Positions 1 to 8,500 of a DNA stretch of 31,777 nucleotides are shown piece by piece (the first letter of the stretch is position 1; the number at the start of each line of letters is the position of its first letter). Made by a program: the position numbers and the translations under genes. Below the pieces are notes generated by a model. That model was not told the DNA's origin, ran no database searches, and was given only the letters and a program-made list of their open reading frames with translations. The stretch is from NCBI GenBank assembly GCA_963631545.1, contig CAVGRN010000022.1, positions 1 to 31,777 of the forward strand. Reading direction: 5' to 3'. This stretch comes from UBA1181 sp963631545. GTDB lineage: Bacteria > Bacteroidota > Bacteroidia > Bacteroidales > Paludibacteraceae.

Positions 1-152
1 TTATAGGTTTCTGGCACTTCCACTTCTTGCTCTGTGCCATCTCCGTTGGTTGCTTCTTCGTTGTCAGCATCTTCTTCCACACATGCCCACATTGCCATTG
101 CCAAGCCTAACATCGCCCAAAGCGAAATCCGTGTTAAAAAATTCTTCTTCAT
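1..152 (-). CDS. Lipoprotein, N-terminal part, runs off the left edge
   Basis: An open frame starts with ATG at 152 and continues past base 1, so only about 50 residues are visible. It begins MKKNFLTRISLW, followed by a hydrophobic stretch and M-W-A-C, with the cysteine at residue 24, which is a plausible lipobox for signal peptidase II. After the cysteine come VEEDADNEE and more acidic residues. In Bacteroidota an acidic run just behind the lipid-bearing cysteine is known as a lipoprotein export signal for display on the outer face of the outer membrane, so surface exposure is inferred. The function cannot be assigned from this fragment. A TATATTTG box lies 59 bases upstream. Being cut by the edge is a property of the window, not evidence of a pseudogene. 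Confidence 0.7.
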   Translation of the reverse strand, partial: MKKNFLTRISLWAMLGLAMAMWACVEEDADNEEATNGDGTEQEVEVPETY

Positions 153-210
153 CCTTGATAGTATTTCAGATTAAAATTCTTCGCATCCAATCAGCAGAAC
201 GCAATCAAGG

Positions 211-218
211 CAAATATA
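211..218 (-). promoter_or_regulatory. Candidate -7 promoter box (TATATTTG) for the left-edge lipoprotein
   Basis: Read on the minus strand, the bases are TATATTTG, an exact match to the Bacteroidota -7 consensus TAnnTTTG. It sits in the 96-base gap between folB and the lipoprotein start, which would give a leader of about 50 bases. I see no good TTTG -33 element at 19-21 bases, so this is a half-match. Confidence 0.4.
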
Positions 219-248
219 GAAAAATGAAACTAACTATTTGTGCAACAG

Positions 249-611
249 TTACCGCTCGTATACTATGGTAACAACCGCCCTGTCCATTTCGCCCTCGAAC
301 GGGGGGTGGAACTTGCTCACGCTCGTCTCCATACTTTGGATGGTGGGGTAGGCTCGCAGTACGGCGTCTTGTATGCGGCGGGCAAGATGCTCTATCAGCT
401 TGCTGGGGGTGCGCATTTCGCGAGCCACAAGTGCGTAGACATTGCCGTAGTCGATGGCATCCTGCAAATCGTCGGTGAGCTGCGCGGCGGAGAAATCATA
501 CTCTATGCGGAGCGACACGGCATACTCGCCGCCCACAATCCGCTCGTTCTCCATAACGCCGTGGAAGGCGTGGAAACGCATATTGTCTAAAAACAAAACA
601 GATGACCGCAT
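249..611 (-). CDS. folB: Dihydroneopterin aldolase FolB
   Basis: FolB cleaves 7,8-dihydroneopterin to 6-hydroxymethyl-7,8-dihydropterin and glycolaldehyde in cytoplasmic tetrahydrofolate synthesis. The product of 120 residues has the usual family length. Residues matching the known active site are visible: Glu21 in the FHGVMENE stretch, Tyr55 in DYGNVY, Glu74 in LIEHLA and Lys100 in VSKFHPP. The start chosen is ATG at 611, because it overlaps the rsmD stop by one base (TGATG), a common coupling arrangement; an in-frame GTG at 614 would add one residue. It is the last gene of the operon that starts at 2644. No obvious hairpin terminator follows it before the next minus-strand promoter box at 211-218. 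Confidence 0.93.
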   Translation of the reverse strand: MRSSVLFLDNMRFHAFHGVMENERIVGGEYAVSLRIEYDFSAAQLTDDLQDAIDYGNVYALVAREMRTPSKLIEHLARRIQDAVLRAYPTIQSMETSVSKFHPPFEGEMDRAVVTIVYER

Positions 612-1156
612 CACAGATTCGCTTTATTTAGGAAGAATGAGAAATTCACGTGGCCGTAGTTCCGATGCTCCTCAAAAAAGGGATTTTCAGAGAAATCGAA
701 TTCTTTGGGATGCTCCAAGATTAATAAGCCATCGGGGGCGAGGAGTTGCCTCTGCATTACAAGGTCGGGGATGGTGGGCAACTCGGCGAGCGCATACGGG
801 GGATCGGCGAAGATGAGGTCGAACTTCTCGTTGCATCCCTGCACAAACTTGAAGACATCCGTCTTGTAGGTGCGGATGCCCTCTGCCTTCAACTCGCCAA
901 TCACCTTGCGGATGAATGCGTAGTTGACGCTGTCTTTCTCCGTCAGCGTTACGTCGCGGCAGCCGCGCGAGACGAACTCGAGGCTGATGCTGCCCGTCCC
1001 GCCGAACATATCAAGGACTTTTAAATCCTGGAAGTCCACACGGTGGCTTAGAATGTCGAACAAACCCTCTTTGGCGACATCGGTTGTCGGCCGCGCCTTT
1101 AGATTCTTCGGTGGCATAAAACGCCGCCCTTTAAACTTTCCACTGACTATTCTCAT
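611..1156 (-). CDS. rsmD: 16S rRNA (guanine966-N2)-methyltransferase RsmD
   Basis: RsmD methylates G966 of 16S rRNA in the assembled small-subunit head, using S-adenosylmethionine. The 181-residue product opens with MRIVSGKFKGRR, typical of the family. It carries the AdoMet-binding loop DMFGGTGS at residues 49-56 and the amino-methyltransferase catalytic motif DPPY at 118-121, preceded by LIFA. Length is normal. The gene starts six bases after the DUF3822 stop and its stop codon shares a base with the folB ATG, so the three genes are probably translated from one message. RsmD in other bacteria often neighbours coaD, which is not seen here. Confidence 0.93.
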   Translation of the reverse strand: MRIVSGKFKGRRFMPPKNLKARPTTDVAKEGLFDILSHRVDFQDLKVLDMFGGTGSISLEFVSRGCRDVTLTEKDSVNYAFIRKVIGELKAEGIRTYKTDVFKFVQGCNEKFDLIFADPPYALAELPTIPDLVMQRQLLAPDGLLILEHPKEFDFSENPFFEEHRNYGHVNFSFFLNKANL

Positions 1157-1162
1157 AATGTC

Positions 1163-1954
1163 TTATAATGCGAAAGGAAGATTGAGCATTGCCACTTTGC
1201 CGCGCCCAAAGTCCACATTTCGGAACGCTTGCGGCAACTCTCTTTGCAACTGCTCCGCCAGCACCACGTTCTCGACATACTTGGAGAAGAGTGCCTGCTC
1301 GTGTCCGTCGTCGCTGCCTGCTATGCGCACCTCGGTGGCGTAGGGGTCGAGTTTCATCTGGTTGAAGACGTTTAAGGCGAAGTAGAGCAGTTCGTCGTCG
1401 TTGCGGTTTGCGTAGGTGTTGCACAGAACGACGCTCCCGCGGTCGAGCAGCAGCACATCGAACGAGTTCTCCATTAGGTGGATGAAGAGTTGCCGGTTAT
1501 TGTCCTGCTTGTTGCGCATCACTGCCATAGTGGTTTGTATGCTTTGCCTATGGATTGGGCGGAGGGAGAGTTGCGGGTAGTTGTCCGCTATCTCGGCATA
1601 TTGCTTGGGCAGGGCGTAGAGGTTGACAATGTCGGTCAGCCGCACGTCGTCATGGGCAAGCGGTTCTGCTGGGGCGTTAGAGAAGTTGAGTTTCCAATAT
1701 GCGTCCTGTAGCTCGGGGCGGAAGGCCGGGCGGGGGAGTAGGGTGTACTGCTCGGCGTCGCATAAGAAGCAGGCTTGAAGGTAGTTTCCCCCTAAAATCT
1801 TCGCTGTGGTTTTGGCGGAGACTGACGAGGCATAGTAGGCCAAGCGTTTTTCGGCATCGAAAACGGCAAAACAAAATCCATCCGGAACTAACCGAATGGA
1901 TAATGTATAGGATGATTTTGAAAAATCAAACGATGGTACGGAAACCTCCACCAT
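1163..1954 (-). CDS. DUF3822 family protein
   Basis: This 263-residue soluble protein has no signal peptide or membrane segment. It resembles DUF3822, a Bacteroidota family that I recall commonly sitting beside rsmD. Its function is not established to my knowledge. The middle and end contain short hydrophobic strands separated by charged loops, including LLLDRGSVVLCNTYAN near residue 170 and a downstream VRIAGS turn. This layout reminds me of the actin-like fold of PilM-type proteins, but it is an impression and no nucleotide-binding motif is certain. It lies nine bases after the membrane protein at 1964-2644 and six bases before rsmD, so cotranscription is likely. Confidence 0.75.
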   Translation of the reverse strand: MVEVSVPSFDFSKSSYTLSIRLVPDGFCFAVFDAEKRLAYYASSVSAKTTAKILGGNYLQACFLCDAEQYTLLPRPAFRPELQDAYWKLNFSNAPAEPLAHDDVRLTDIVNLYALPKQYAEIADNYPQLSLRPIHRQSIQTTMAVMRNKQDNNRQLFIHLMENSFDVLLLDRGSVVLCNTYANRNDDELLYFALNVFNQMKLDPYATEVRIAGSDDGHEQALFSKYVENVVLAEQLQRELPQAFRNVDFGRGKVAMLNLPFAL

Positions 1955-1963
1955 AGATAATTT

Positions 1964-2644
1964 TTACTCCCAGTTTCCTGCGTTATTATTAGGATTGTAG
2001 ACATCACCCACCTTCAAGCCGTCGTATTTGCCGAGTGCGGTAGCCTGCTTCGTGAGGTTGATGATCTCTTGTCTGTTCAATCCGTTCAAATAGGTTTTGT
2101 AAGAGGTGCGTGCCTCGAACAATGGAATGACGATACCAGACTTGGTGGTGTTCTCGCCGATTTGCATCTCAAACTTCGTGTTAGGGATGTATGGAACGTA
2201 TGCCAAAGAGTCGGCATTGTAGTTTGCGCCAAACACTGAGGACATCACGCTGACGTACGAAGTATCACGGCGGAAGTTCTCCTTGAAGCTGTAATAGTCT
2301 TCAATGCCATATTTTGCGGCGTCCTCCTCGGTGAGGTTGAGGGCGATTTCCTCGGTCATACCCTTTTCCAGTTGTTGGTCGGTCAACTCACCCTTCTTGG
2401 AGATCATCATCAAACTGTCATACTTGATGAAGTGCAACAAGGTGTCGAAGTTGTCGGTGTACACTCCCTTTGCGTCTCTGTAGGCGATTTGCGCCTTACG
2501 AATGTCTATCAGTTTTGCGATTACCGCTTTGTCTCTTACTGACTTGTCCTTTTCGAACTCAATAGGATCCATGATGCTGCGATAGCACATGTAGGTCAAC
2601 AATACGGAAGCCAACACCAATAGGACTTTACATACGATTCTCAT
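1964..2644 (-). CDS. Single-span membrane protein of unknown function, pilin-like N-terminal layout
   Basis: The product of 226 residues has a single hydrophobic segment at about residues 5-21, then a charged helix and the stretch KAQIAYRDAKGVYTDNFDTL at about residues 51-70. The order membrane helix, amphipathic helix, then a KAQ-x-x-Y-x5-G-x-Y pattern resembles type IV pilins and pseudopilins. There is, however, no prepilin peptidase site (G followed by an aromatic and a later Glu), so it is not a normal pilin. The remaining 150 residues are acidic and probably periplasmic. I do not recognise a named family. It is the first gene of the operon leading to DUF3822, rsmD and folB, and is divergent from the helicase at 2830. 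Confidence 0.7.
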   Translation of the reverse strand: MRIVCKVLLVLASVLLTYMCYRSIMDPIEFEKDKSVRDKAVIAKLIDIRKAQIAYRDAKGVYTDNFDTLLHFIKYDSLMMISKKGELTDQQLEKGMTEEIALNLTEEDAAKYGIEDYYSFKENFRRDTSYVSVMSSVFGANYNADSLAYVPYIPNTKFEMQIGENTTKSGIVIPLFEARTSYKTYLNGLNRQEIINLTKQATALGKYDGLKVGDVYNPNNNAGNWE

Positions 2645-2772
2645 ATCTTTTTATTTTTTACTTATTTTCTTTACTGAATACTCAATGTTTCCGTTAAACC
2701 GATTGGGCACCGACCTTGTTTAGACTATGCCACAACGATACATCGCACGCAAGCGTACTTTCTATCGCTCCA

Positions 2773-2780
2773 CAAAAATA
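2773..2780 (-). promoter_or_regulatory. Candidate -7 promoter box (TATTTTTG) for the rsmD operon
   Basis: The minus strand reads TATTTTTG, an exact TAnnTTTG match, in the 185-base divergent gap 2645-2829. It would give a leader of about 120 bases before the ATG at 2644. No clear -33 TTTG is seen at the expected distance. Confidence 0.4.
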
Positions 2781-2817
2781 GAAAAAAGGTTTAAGAGAAT
2801 ACTCCAACTCTTTGTTT

Positions 2818-2825
2818 TATTTTTG
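2818..2825 (+). promoter_or_regulatory. Candidate -7 box (TATTTTTG) almost touching the helicase start
   Basis: The plus strand reads TATTTTTG, an exact consensus match, but its last base is only five bases before the ATG at 2830. A transcript from it would be leaderless or would begin inside the first codons, so it is either a leaderless promoter or chance in a T-rich stretch. Confidence 0.25.
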
Positions 2826-2829
2826 CGCA

Positions 2830-4245
2830 ATGATGAATAAAAATTTATCGGATTTGGCGAAAAGCCATTTTCCGCACACGCCAACCGCCCAACAAGAGCA
2901 ACTTTTCGATCTTTTGTCGGACTTCATCGTCTATTCAAAAGATACGGCTTTCATCCTTCGCGGATATGCAGGGACGGGGAAAACCTCTGTTGTGAGCGCC
3001 ATCATCCAGGCCTTAGACGAGGTGAAGCAGCCCGTCGTGCTGCTCGCCCCAACCGGTCGCGCCGCCAAGGTGCTGAGCAACTACTCTGGTCACACTGCAT
3101 TCACCATCCACAAAAAAATATACAGACAGCGGACGGCTGCCGACCCGTCTGCGGCTTTCTCGCTCGATGTGAACCTGCACAAGCATACGCTTTTCATCGT
3201 CGACGAGGCATCGATGATCGCCAACGGAAATGAGGGCGTGTTCGGCTCGGGAAACCTGTTGGACGACCTTATCAGTTTCGTGTATGGCACGGAGGGATGC
3301 CGAATGATTTTAGTGGGAGACTCCGCCCAGTTGCCGCCTGTGGGGCAGGACATCAGTCCGGCTCTCAACCCCGCCTTTTTCCGCGGCACTTACATTCAAA
3401 CTATTTGCTTTGAACTGACAGAGGTGGTGCGCCAAGCCGGCGAATCGGGCATTCTGTATAATGCGACACTCATACGCAACTTAGTCAATGGCGACGATGA
3501 GATGTGCTTCCCCGACATCAATTTCAATTTTCCCGATGTGAAAAGGGTGGGGGGCGACGAACTGATTGAAGAGATTTCTAATGCATACAGCCACAACGGA
3601 CTGGACGACACAATCGTCGTTTCGCGTTCCAACAAACGCGCTAATATCTTCAATAACGGAATCCGAAACAGAATTCTATACCGCGAAGAGGAGTTATCTT
3701 CTGGCGATATGCTTATGGTGGTGAAGAACAACTATTTCTGGGCGAAGCAGACCGAGGGGAAATTAGACTTCATTGCCAACGGCGACATCGCGAAACTGCA
3801 ACGCATACGTCGCACCTACGAGATGTACGGATTCCACTTCGCCGATGTTATTCTTTACTTTCCCGACTACGACATTGAATTGGACGCAAGGATACTTACA
3901 GACACGCTGCAAAGTGAGTCGCCCTCGCTCACTCGCCCTGAGAGCGACGCTCTCTTCAACGCCGTGCAGGATGACTATATGGACATTGGGAACAAGCGCG
4001 AACGCTACAAAAAGATGCGCGAAGACCCTTGGCTTAATTCCATACAAGTGAAATTCGCATACGCCGTAACGTGCCACAAGGCGCAAGGCGGACAGTGGAG
4101 TACCGTGTTCCTCGACCAAGGGTTCATCACCGAGGAGAGTCTTGGCAAAGAATACCTCCGCTGGCTCTACACCGCTTTCACGCGCGCAACGAAGCAACTG
4201 TATCTCATCAATTGGAGAAACCCGTTGGAGAAGGGTGGGGAGTAG
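2830..4245 (+). CDS. RecD-like superfamily 1 ATP-dependent DNA helicase
   Basis: The product of about 471 residues is a compact superfamily 1 helicase of the RecD/UvrD type found in Bacteroidota. Visible motifs are the Walker A loop GYAGTGKT at residues 45-52, LLAPTGRAA (motif Ia) near 71-79, the Walker B motif IVDEAS at 123-128 and GDSAQLPPVGQ (motif III) at 163-173. The UvrD C-terminal motifs VTCHKAQGGQW near 413 and YTAFTRA near 447 follow. It lacks the long N-terminal region of RecD2 and any nuclease domain. A DNA repair or recombination role is inferred. The start is ATG at 2830, since upstream codons extend the frame only through a TTG inside the promoter-like stretch. It stands alone on the plus strand, divergent from the rsmD operon and convergent with the next gene. 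Confidence 0.88.
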   Translation: MMNKNLSDLAKSHFPHTPTAQQEQLFDLLSDFIVYSKDTAFILRGYAGTGKTSVVSAIIQALDEVKQPVVLLAPTGRAAKVLSNYSGHTAFTIHKKIYRQRTAADPSAAFSLDVNLHKHTLFIVDEASMIANGNEGVFGSGNLLDDLISFVYGTEGCRMILVGDSAQLPPVGQDISPALNPAFFRGTYIQTICFELTEVVRQAGESGILYNATLIRNLVNGDDEMCFPDINFNFPDVKRVGGDELIEEISNAYSHNGLDDTIVVSRSNKRANIFNNGIRNRILYREEELSSGDMLMVVKNNYFWAKQTEGKLDFIANGDIAKLQRIRRTYEMYGFHFADVILYFPDYDIELDARILTDTLQSESPSLTRPESDALFNAVQDDYMDIGNKRERYKKMREDPWLNSIQVKFAYAVTCHKAQGGQWSTVFLDQGFITEESLGKEYLRWLYTAFTRATKQLYLINWRNPLEKGGE

Positions 4246-4264
4246 CAGCCCCACCGAAAAACAA

Positions 4265-4297
4265 AAAGGTGTACGGACGACTCCGCACACCTTTATT
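4265..4297. terminator. Hairpin terminator between convergent genes
   Basis: GGTGT at 4268-4272 pairs with ACACC at 4287-4291, and CGGA at 4274-4277 pairs with TCCG at 4282-4285 around the loop CGAC, with one A-C mismatch. Flanking A and T runs extend the stem. On the minus strand it is followed by TTTTTGTTTTT, a good U tract, and on the plus strand by a weaker TTTATT. It therefore probably ends both the helicase and the Wzz-like transcripts. Confidence 0.75.
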
Positions 4298-4312
4298 CCG
4301 ACGAATCGGAAT
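4295..4312. terminator. Second perfect hairpin beside the convergent terminator
   Basis: ATTCCGA at 4295-4301 and TCGGAAT at 4306-4312 form a perfect 7-bp stem with loop CGAA. It abuts the terminator at 4265-4297 and ends two bases before the stop codon of the minus-strand gene. It has no U tract of its own and may act in tandem with its neighbour or stabilise the 3' end. Confidence 0.45.
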
Positions 4313-4313
4313 C

Positions 4314-5258
4314 CTAACGATTCATATACTCAGACACTTTTTTCCTTTCATCCCAGAAGAAGGCGACAACCCAGAACGCAAGTAGCGCAATGATGATGCT
4401 CCGCCAAACGATGCCACACATCGGCTTGTCGAAACCGCATTGCGGTTGGAGGTCTGACATCACCGTAACAACCTCTAAGTTGGTGGAGAGATCCACAGCA
4501 ATGGACTCGTTCAAATCGAACAACCGTTGCATATCTTCGTAATACATTTGTTTCTTGGTAGAAACAAAAGGCTTGTATGGCTCGTTCTGCGATGCGAACT
4601 CCGACACGTAGCCCGCTTTATTTTGGAAGAAATCCACCTTCTGCAAACTATCGACGTTCAACAATGCGTTGTGGAACATCCATTCGCGCTCTTCCAACGA
4701 TGACAAACGGGAAATGTTAAGGGACGAGAGGTAGCCATTGCCCGAGAAATAGGACATCAAGCCTTTTTGCACCTCGGCGCAAGCGTCCAACTTACGCAAT
4801 TTCACGCGAAGCACCATTTGGTTGGGAACCACCGCATTGACCGTGTCGCCCAAAGATACTTCCCTGCCGTAATCCACAAAATCCGCCGCGCCATCTCTGT
4901 GAATGTCAATCACACGGAAAGTCTCGAAGCCGCAAATCTTGGCAGCGACCTCGTCGGTGGTGTTCATCGCTGCGGCGAGTCCCTCGACGTCGCCCCGCTC
5001 AGCGTAAGCGTTGAGTTGCTTCACCAAATTCTCGTAAAGGAAATAATCTCCGTCGTTGAGCAAGAGGTGCGTATCTGCCACTTGCTTTCTATCTCTTGCG
5101 AAGAAAAGGCAAGAGACTGCCGCCAACACGGCGAAAACGAGAAACAGGTATTTATACTTGTATACCAGACGGACTAACCGCCCGAAAAACGAAAGCACCG
5201 AGCAGCAACAGCCACCCAATACCTCACAGACGCTCTTTTTATGCTGAGTGTTTTCCAT
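4314..5258 (-). CDS. Two-span membrane protein with Wzz-like topology
   Basis: The start chosen is ATG at 5258, with AAAGGAAAG just upstream; an in-frame TTG at 5279 is less likely. The 314-residue product has a short cytoplasmic head containing Cys11 and a CCC run at residues 17-19. A membrane segment follows at about 36-53, then a periplasmic domain of about 225 residues, a second membrane segment near 281-300 and a short charged tail (FFWDERKKVSEYMNR). This N-in/C-in hairpin is the layout of Wzz/PCP polysaccharide chain-length regulators. I do not see a family-specific motif that proves it, and there is no kinase domain. It lies downstream of the giant gene but has its own promoter box and a hairpin between, so it is probably a separate transcript. 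Confidence 0.7.
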   Translation of the reverse strand: MENTQHKKSVCEVLGGCCCSVLSFFGRLVRLVYKYKYLFLVFAVLAAVSCLFFARDRKQVADTHLLLNDGDYFLYENLVKQLNAYAERGDVEGLAAAMNTTDEVAAKICGFETFRVIDIHRDGAADFVDYGREVSLGDTVNAVVPNQMVLRVKLRKLDACAEVQKGLMSYFSGNGYLSSLNISRLSSLEEREWMFHNALLNVDSLQKVDFFQNKAGYVSEFASQNEPYKPFVSTKKQMYYEDMQRLFDLNESIAVDLSTNLEVVTVMSDLQPQCGFDKPMCGIVWRSIIIALLAFWVVAFFWDERKKVSEYMNR

Positions 5259-5276
5259 AAACTTTCCTTTTGTTCG

Positions 5277-5308
5277 CAAATATAGTAATATATTCTCTCA
5301 ATTCTAAT
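5277..5308 (-). promoter_or_regulatory. Candidate promoter of the Wzz-like gene
   Basis: On the minus strand TATATTTG (5277-5284) matches the Bacteroidota -7 box exactly. TTAG lies 19 bases upstream, three of four bases of the -33 TTTG. The predicted transcript starts roughly 12 bases before the ATG at 5258. Confidence 0.5.
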
Positions 5309-5367
5309 CGTATTGCATACACAAGTGGAAAAATTGAAATTTATTTCTATAGAACTTCTCAGAATAC

Positions 5368-5402
5368 AACGGGGAAGCCGCCACTACCGACGCTTCCCCG
5401 TT
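5368..5402 (-). terminator. Hairpin after the giant repeat-protein gene
   Basis: AACGGGGAAGC at 5368-5378 and GCTTCCCCGTT at 5392-5402 form a perfect 11-bp GC-rich stem with a 13-base loop. It begins 24 bases past the stop codon of the gene ending at 5426. On the minus strand it is followed by GTATTCT, so the U tract is weak, but the stem is strong. Confidence 0.7.
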
Positions 5403-5425
5403 CCTATCTCATTGCTTTCTTTTTA

Positions 5426-5545
5426 TCACCAATCCTCTTTCTTGAGCATTTTCACACCGTTGACGATGTAGACGCCCTTAGGAACCTGGCGAAGGTCGCA
5501 GCCCCTGTAAAGGCCGTCAACGCTGTAAATCTCGACGGTTTTGCC
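5426..5545 (-). other. C-terminal sorting-like tail of the giant protein
   Basis: The last 40 residues contain KTVEIYSVDGLYRG, then LRQVPKGVYIVNGVKMLKK. A strand, a G turn, L-x-x-x-P-K-G-(V/I)-Y-I-V and a basic end form the pattern of type IX secretion C-terminal domains and of many Bacteroidales surface proteins. Secretion by the type IX system is inferred; none of its core pore genes is in this window. Confidence 0.55.
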
Positions 5546-8500
5546 GAGGTCAACCTCCGAAAGCACCTCAATCAGATCAGTCTCTATGACCTTCTTGATG
5601 ACCTCATCGCCGATGACAAGCGTGATGTCGTCGGCATCCTTGGATGGCACTTTGAAGTAACCTCCGAGCGAGTTAACCGAGTCGTTCTTCGAAACGAGTT
5701 CCAAAGCGCCGCCCTTCAAGGTGTAGATGGTCTCGTCGTCGCCGTTGACAGGCTCGTAGGTGCCGGCAAGGTCATAGTCGTTGGTGGCTTCTCGCAGTTT
5801 GTTATTGATTGTAACTTCCCCGAAGAAAAGTTCTGTAACGTCCTCCTCTGGCTTGACGAGGTAGGCTACGCCCGCCTTGATTGAGTCGTCGACATCGGTA
5901 AATGTGAGGACGCTGTCCTCAATCTGTGCTAACGCCACAATCTGCATGCCTGCAAAGGCGGTGTCCTTAACCGGCACGGAGAATGGGACGCAGAGTGTGT
6001 TCCACTCGTTGGCTTTGAACTGTCTTTTCACCTTTACGTTGACCGATTCGCCGTTGTGCTGCTCGATGAGGGCGGAGAGGTTCTTCGCCTCGTCGAGGAC
6101 AAGCGTCTCAGGTGCGACGTATTCGAGGACGGAGCGCGGACTTGTGCCTGCTGCTGCGCTTGTACCCTGCATGTACGCGGAGAACGGATCCACGCTGAGC
6201 GCGTTGGCTGTGGTAACAAGGTTCCACCGGCTGCTGTCGCCCAGCAACATCACCTTCATATCGGCAGCGTCTGCGTTGGAGATGGACTTCAAAGCACCCG
6301 TCATCACGAAATCGGCCGTCTTGATCTGGTTCATACGCACCGGAGTTGCCTCGATGAACGTCTCGTCATCAACGGCAATCAGCAGGGTGTCTGTGGTGCG
6401 CAAAACGTATGGCATATCCGTATGGATGCTGTCCGCATAGGAGAAGTGGAGCGTGTCTCCGACGTTTTTCTCCAATTGGAAGACTTTCGCACCCTTAGGC
6501 GCCATCATCTCGAATGGCAGCGTCAAGGTGTACATGCTGTCTGCGGCGAACTTGCGGGTGAACGTCACACCTTGTGCGGTGAACGCCTTCGGAACGTCGT
6601 AGTCGCGCTCGTGGGTCAAGACGAAACGCTCGCAGTTAAGGTCGTCGCCACTCTTGTAGACCACGTTGTCCTTGTCGCTGGCACCCAGCACCCCTGGGGT
6701 GTAGAGCAGGGCGGTAGGGGTGATGTCGAGGATGTCGATGTCAGTTTTCAGCGAATCGCATTCGCTGAGGTCGGCCCAGGCCAGGTTGCTATTTCTAGAG
6801 AAGACGCCCGCGCCGATTTCGGTCAGCGTCCTTGGCAAGGCGATGTGCTTCAGGTTGGCGAGGGAGTCCAGCTCGTTCGAACGGAGGTCGGTGATTGCCG
6901 ACCTGCTGAGCGAGGTCAGATCCGTGACGCCAGGGAAGTTGTCGAACCATCCATAGATGCTGTCGACGCTCGCCAAGTCGTCCTCGTTCGCGATGGCTTT
7001 GGAGCCGTATGCGCGGAAGAGCTCGTCGTCGGCGAACTTGCTGTTGATGGCGCCGGCGTGGCCCGTGAACTGTTCGTCGGCGGCATAGTCGTTGACGAGG
7101 GACTTGCGGACATACATGTTCGAAACCTTGTGGTTGTCGTCCTCGGGGTCGGCAGGGTCGGTGAACGCGTCGTGGTTCAGATCAGGCTTCTTGCCGCAGA
7201 GGAAGATCATCTTCGAGAGGTTGTTGCACTCGCCCAAAGCGTCGTTGCCGATGTAGGTCGTGTTGTCGCCAACGACAACCGTTTCGAGTGAGAACATATC
7301 GAAGAGCGCGTAATCGTCGATCTCCTTGGCAGTGCGGGGCAAAATGACGGTCTCAAGGTTGTCGCACTGGTAGAGCATGTTTTCAGGGACCACATCGTCT
7401 TTTTTAACGGAAAGGAGCGTGCTTTCAACACTGACGAAGATGATGTCATCCTCACGGATATCCGCATCGTACAGGTCGAGGTAGCGGAGGTTGTTGGTGT
7501 AGACCGGGTTGCCCTCCCAGTCGCGGCCTGCCAGCATACGGATCACTGCGATGTCCTTGCTGCCGATTGGGCCGCTCACCTTCAAGCCTGTGATGGTCGG
7601 CATATCGCCGGTTATGGAGGTAATAAACGTAGAGGCGCCCGACCAGTTGTCTTTGGACTTCACTGTGAATCCCAGTTTCTCACCCAAGGTGTTCTTCTCG
7701 GTGAGGGTGACCTCGGTGACGCCCACACGCGGTGCGCGGTAGCCCTGGATATGCTCCTTGTATTGAGGCCAAGCCTTGCGGTACTGGTCTTCGAGGCCCT
7801 CGGGGACTATGATGACGAAGTTCTCCGGCAGATCCTCGAAGGCGTCCTCGGCCAATGCGGCGCACTCGCTGCTCAACGCCCAGATCTTCGTCAGTGCGGT
7901 GCAGCCCTTGAATGCATCGGCGGTGATGCTCTTCACGTCCGCAGGCAATGTAACCTCCTGCAGGTTAGGCATGTTGGTGAGGGATCCCTCGCCGAGTGAG
8001 TCAACCGACGTGTAGAACAGTTCGTTGAACTTCCTGATGTCGGCGTTTCCGCTCACAAAGCCCTTGATGTCGCCCACACCGACAAGTCCGCTTGCATAGA
8101 AGATGTGCTGCTTCTTCATCGCCTCAAGCACGGCATCGTCCTCGAAGCAAGTGAGGATCGTGTCAGCCTGCGAGTAGTAGGCAATGTCGCCAGCGTATGA
8201 CGGCAAAGACTTGCAAGATGTGAAAATCAGACTGAACCGACCCGAAGGGATATTCTCCATAATGTAGAAGCTAACGGCAGCAGCCTCCCATGTGTCTTCG
8301 TCAACGTTTAACTTGTCTGGCAACAACACAAGGTTCTGTATATTAGGACATGCCTCTAAGATTGTTCCGCTGACAGATTTTATGCCGTCGCCCACAACGA
8401 GCGTTTCAAGATTCTGGCAGTAGCAGAACGCATTCTTCTTGATGCTGGTTGCGGATTTCGGTAGGATGAGGGTTTTGAGTCGTGAAAGTCCGTAGAACAT

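Noticed and set aside
240..590. Plus-strand open frame opposite folB
   Set aside because: FolB on the minus strand has its active-site residues; the plus-strand frame has no recognisable features and no promoter-like box.
5259..5279. Upstream TTG start for the Wzz-like protein at 5279
   Set aside because: It overlaps the candidate -7 box at 5277-5284, while the ATG at 5258 has a purine-rich ribosome-binding stretch just before it.
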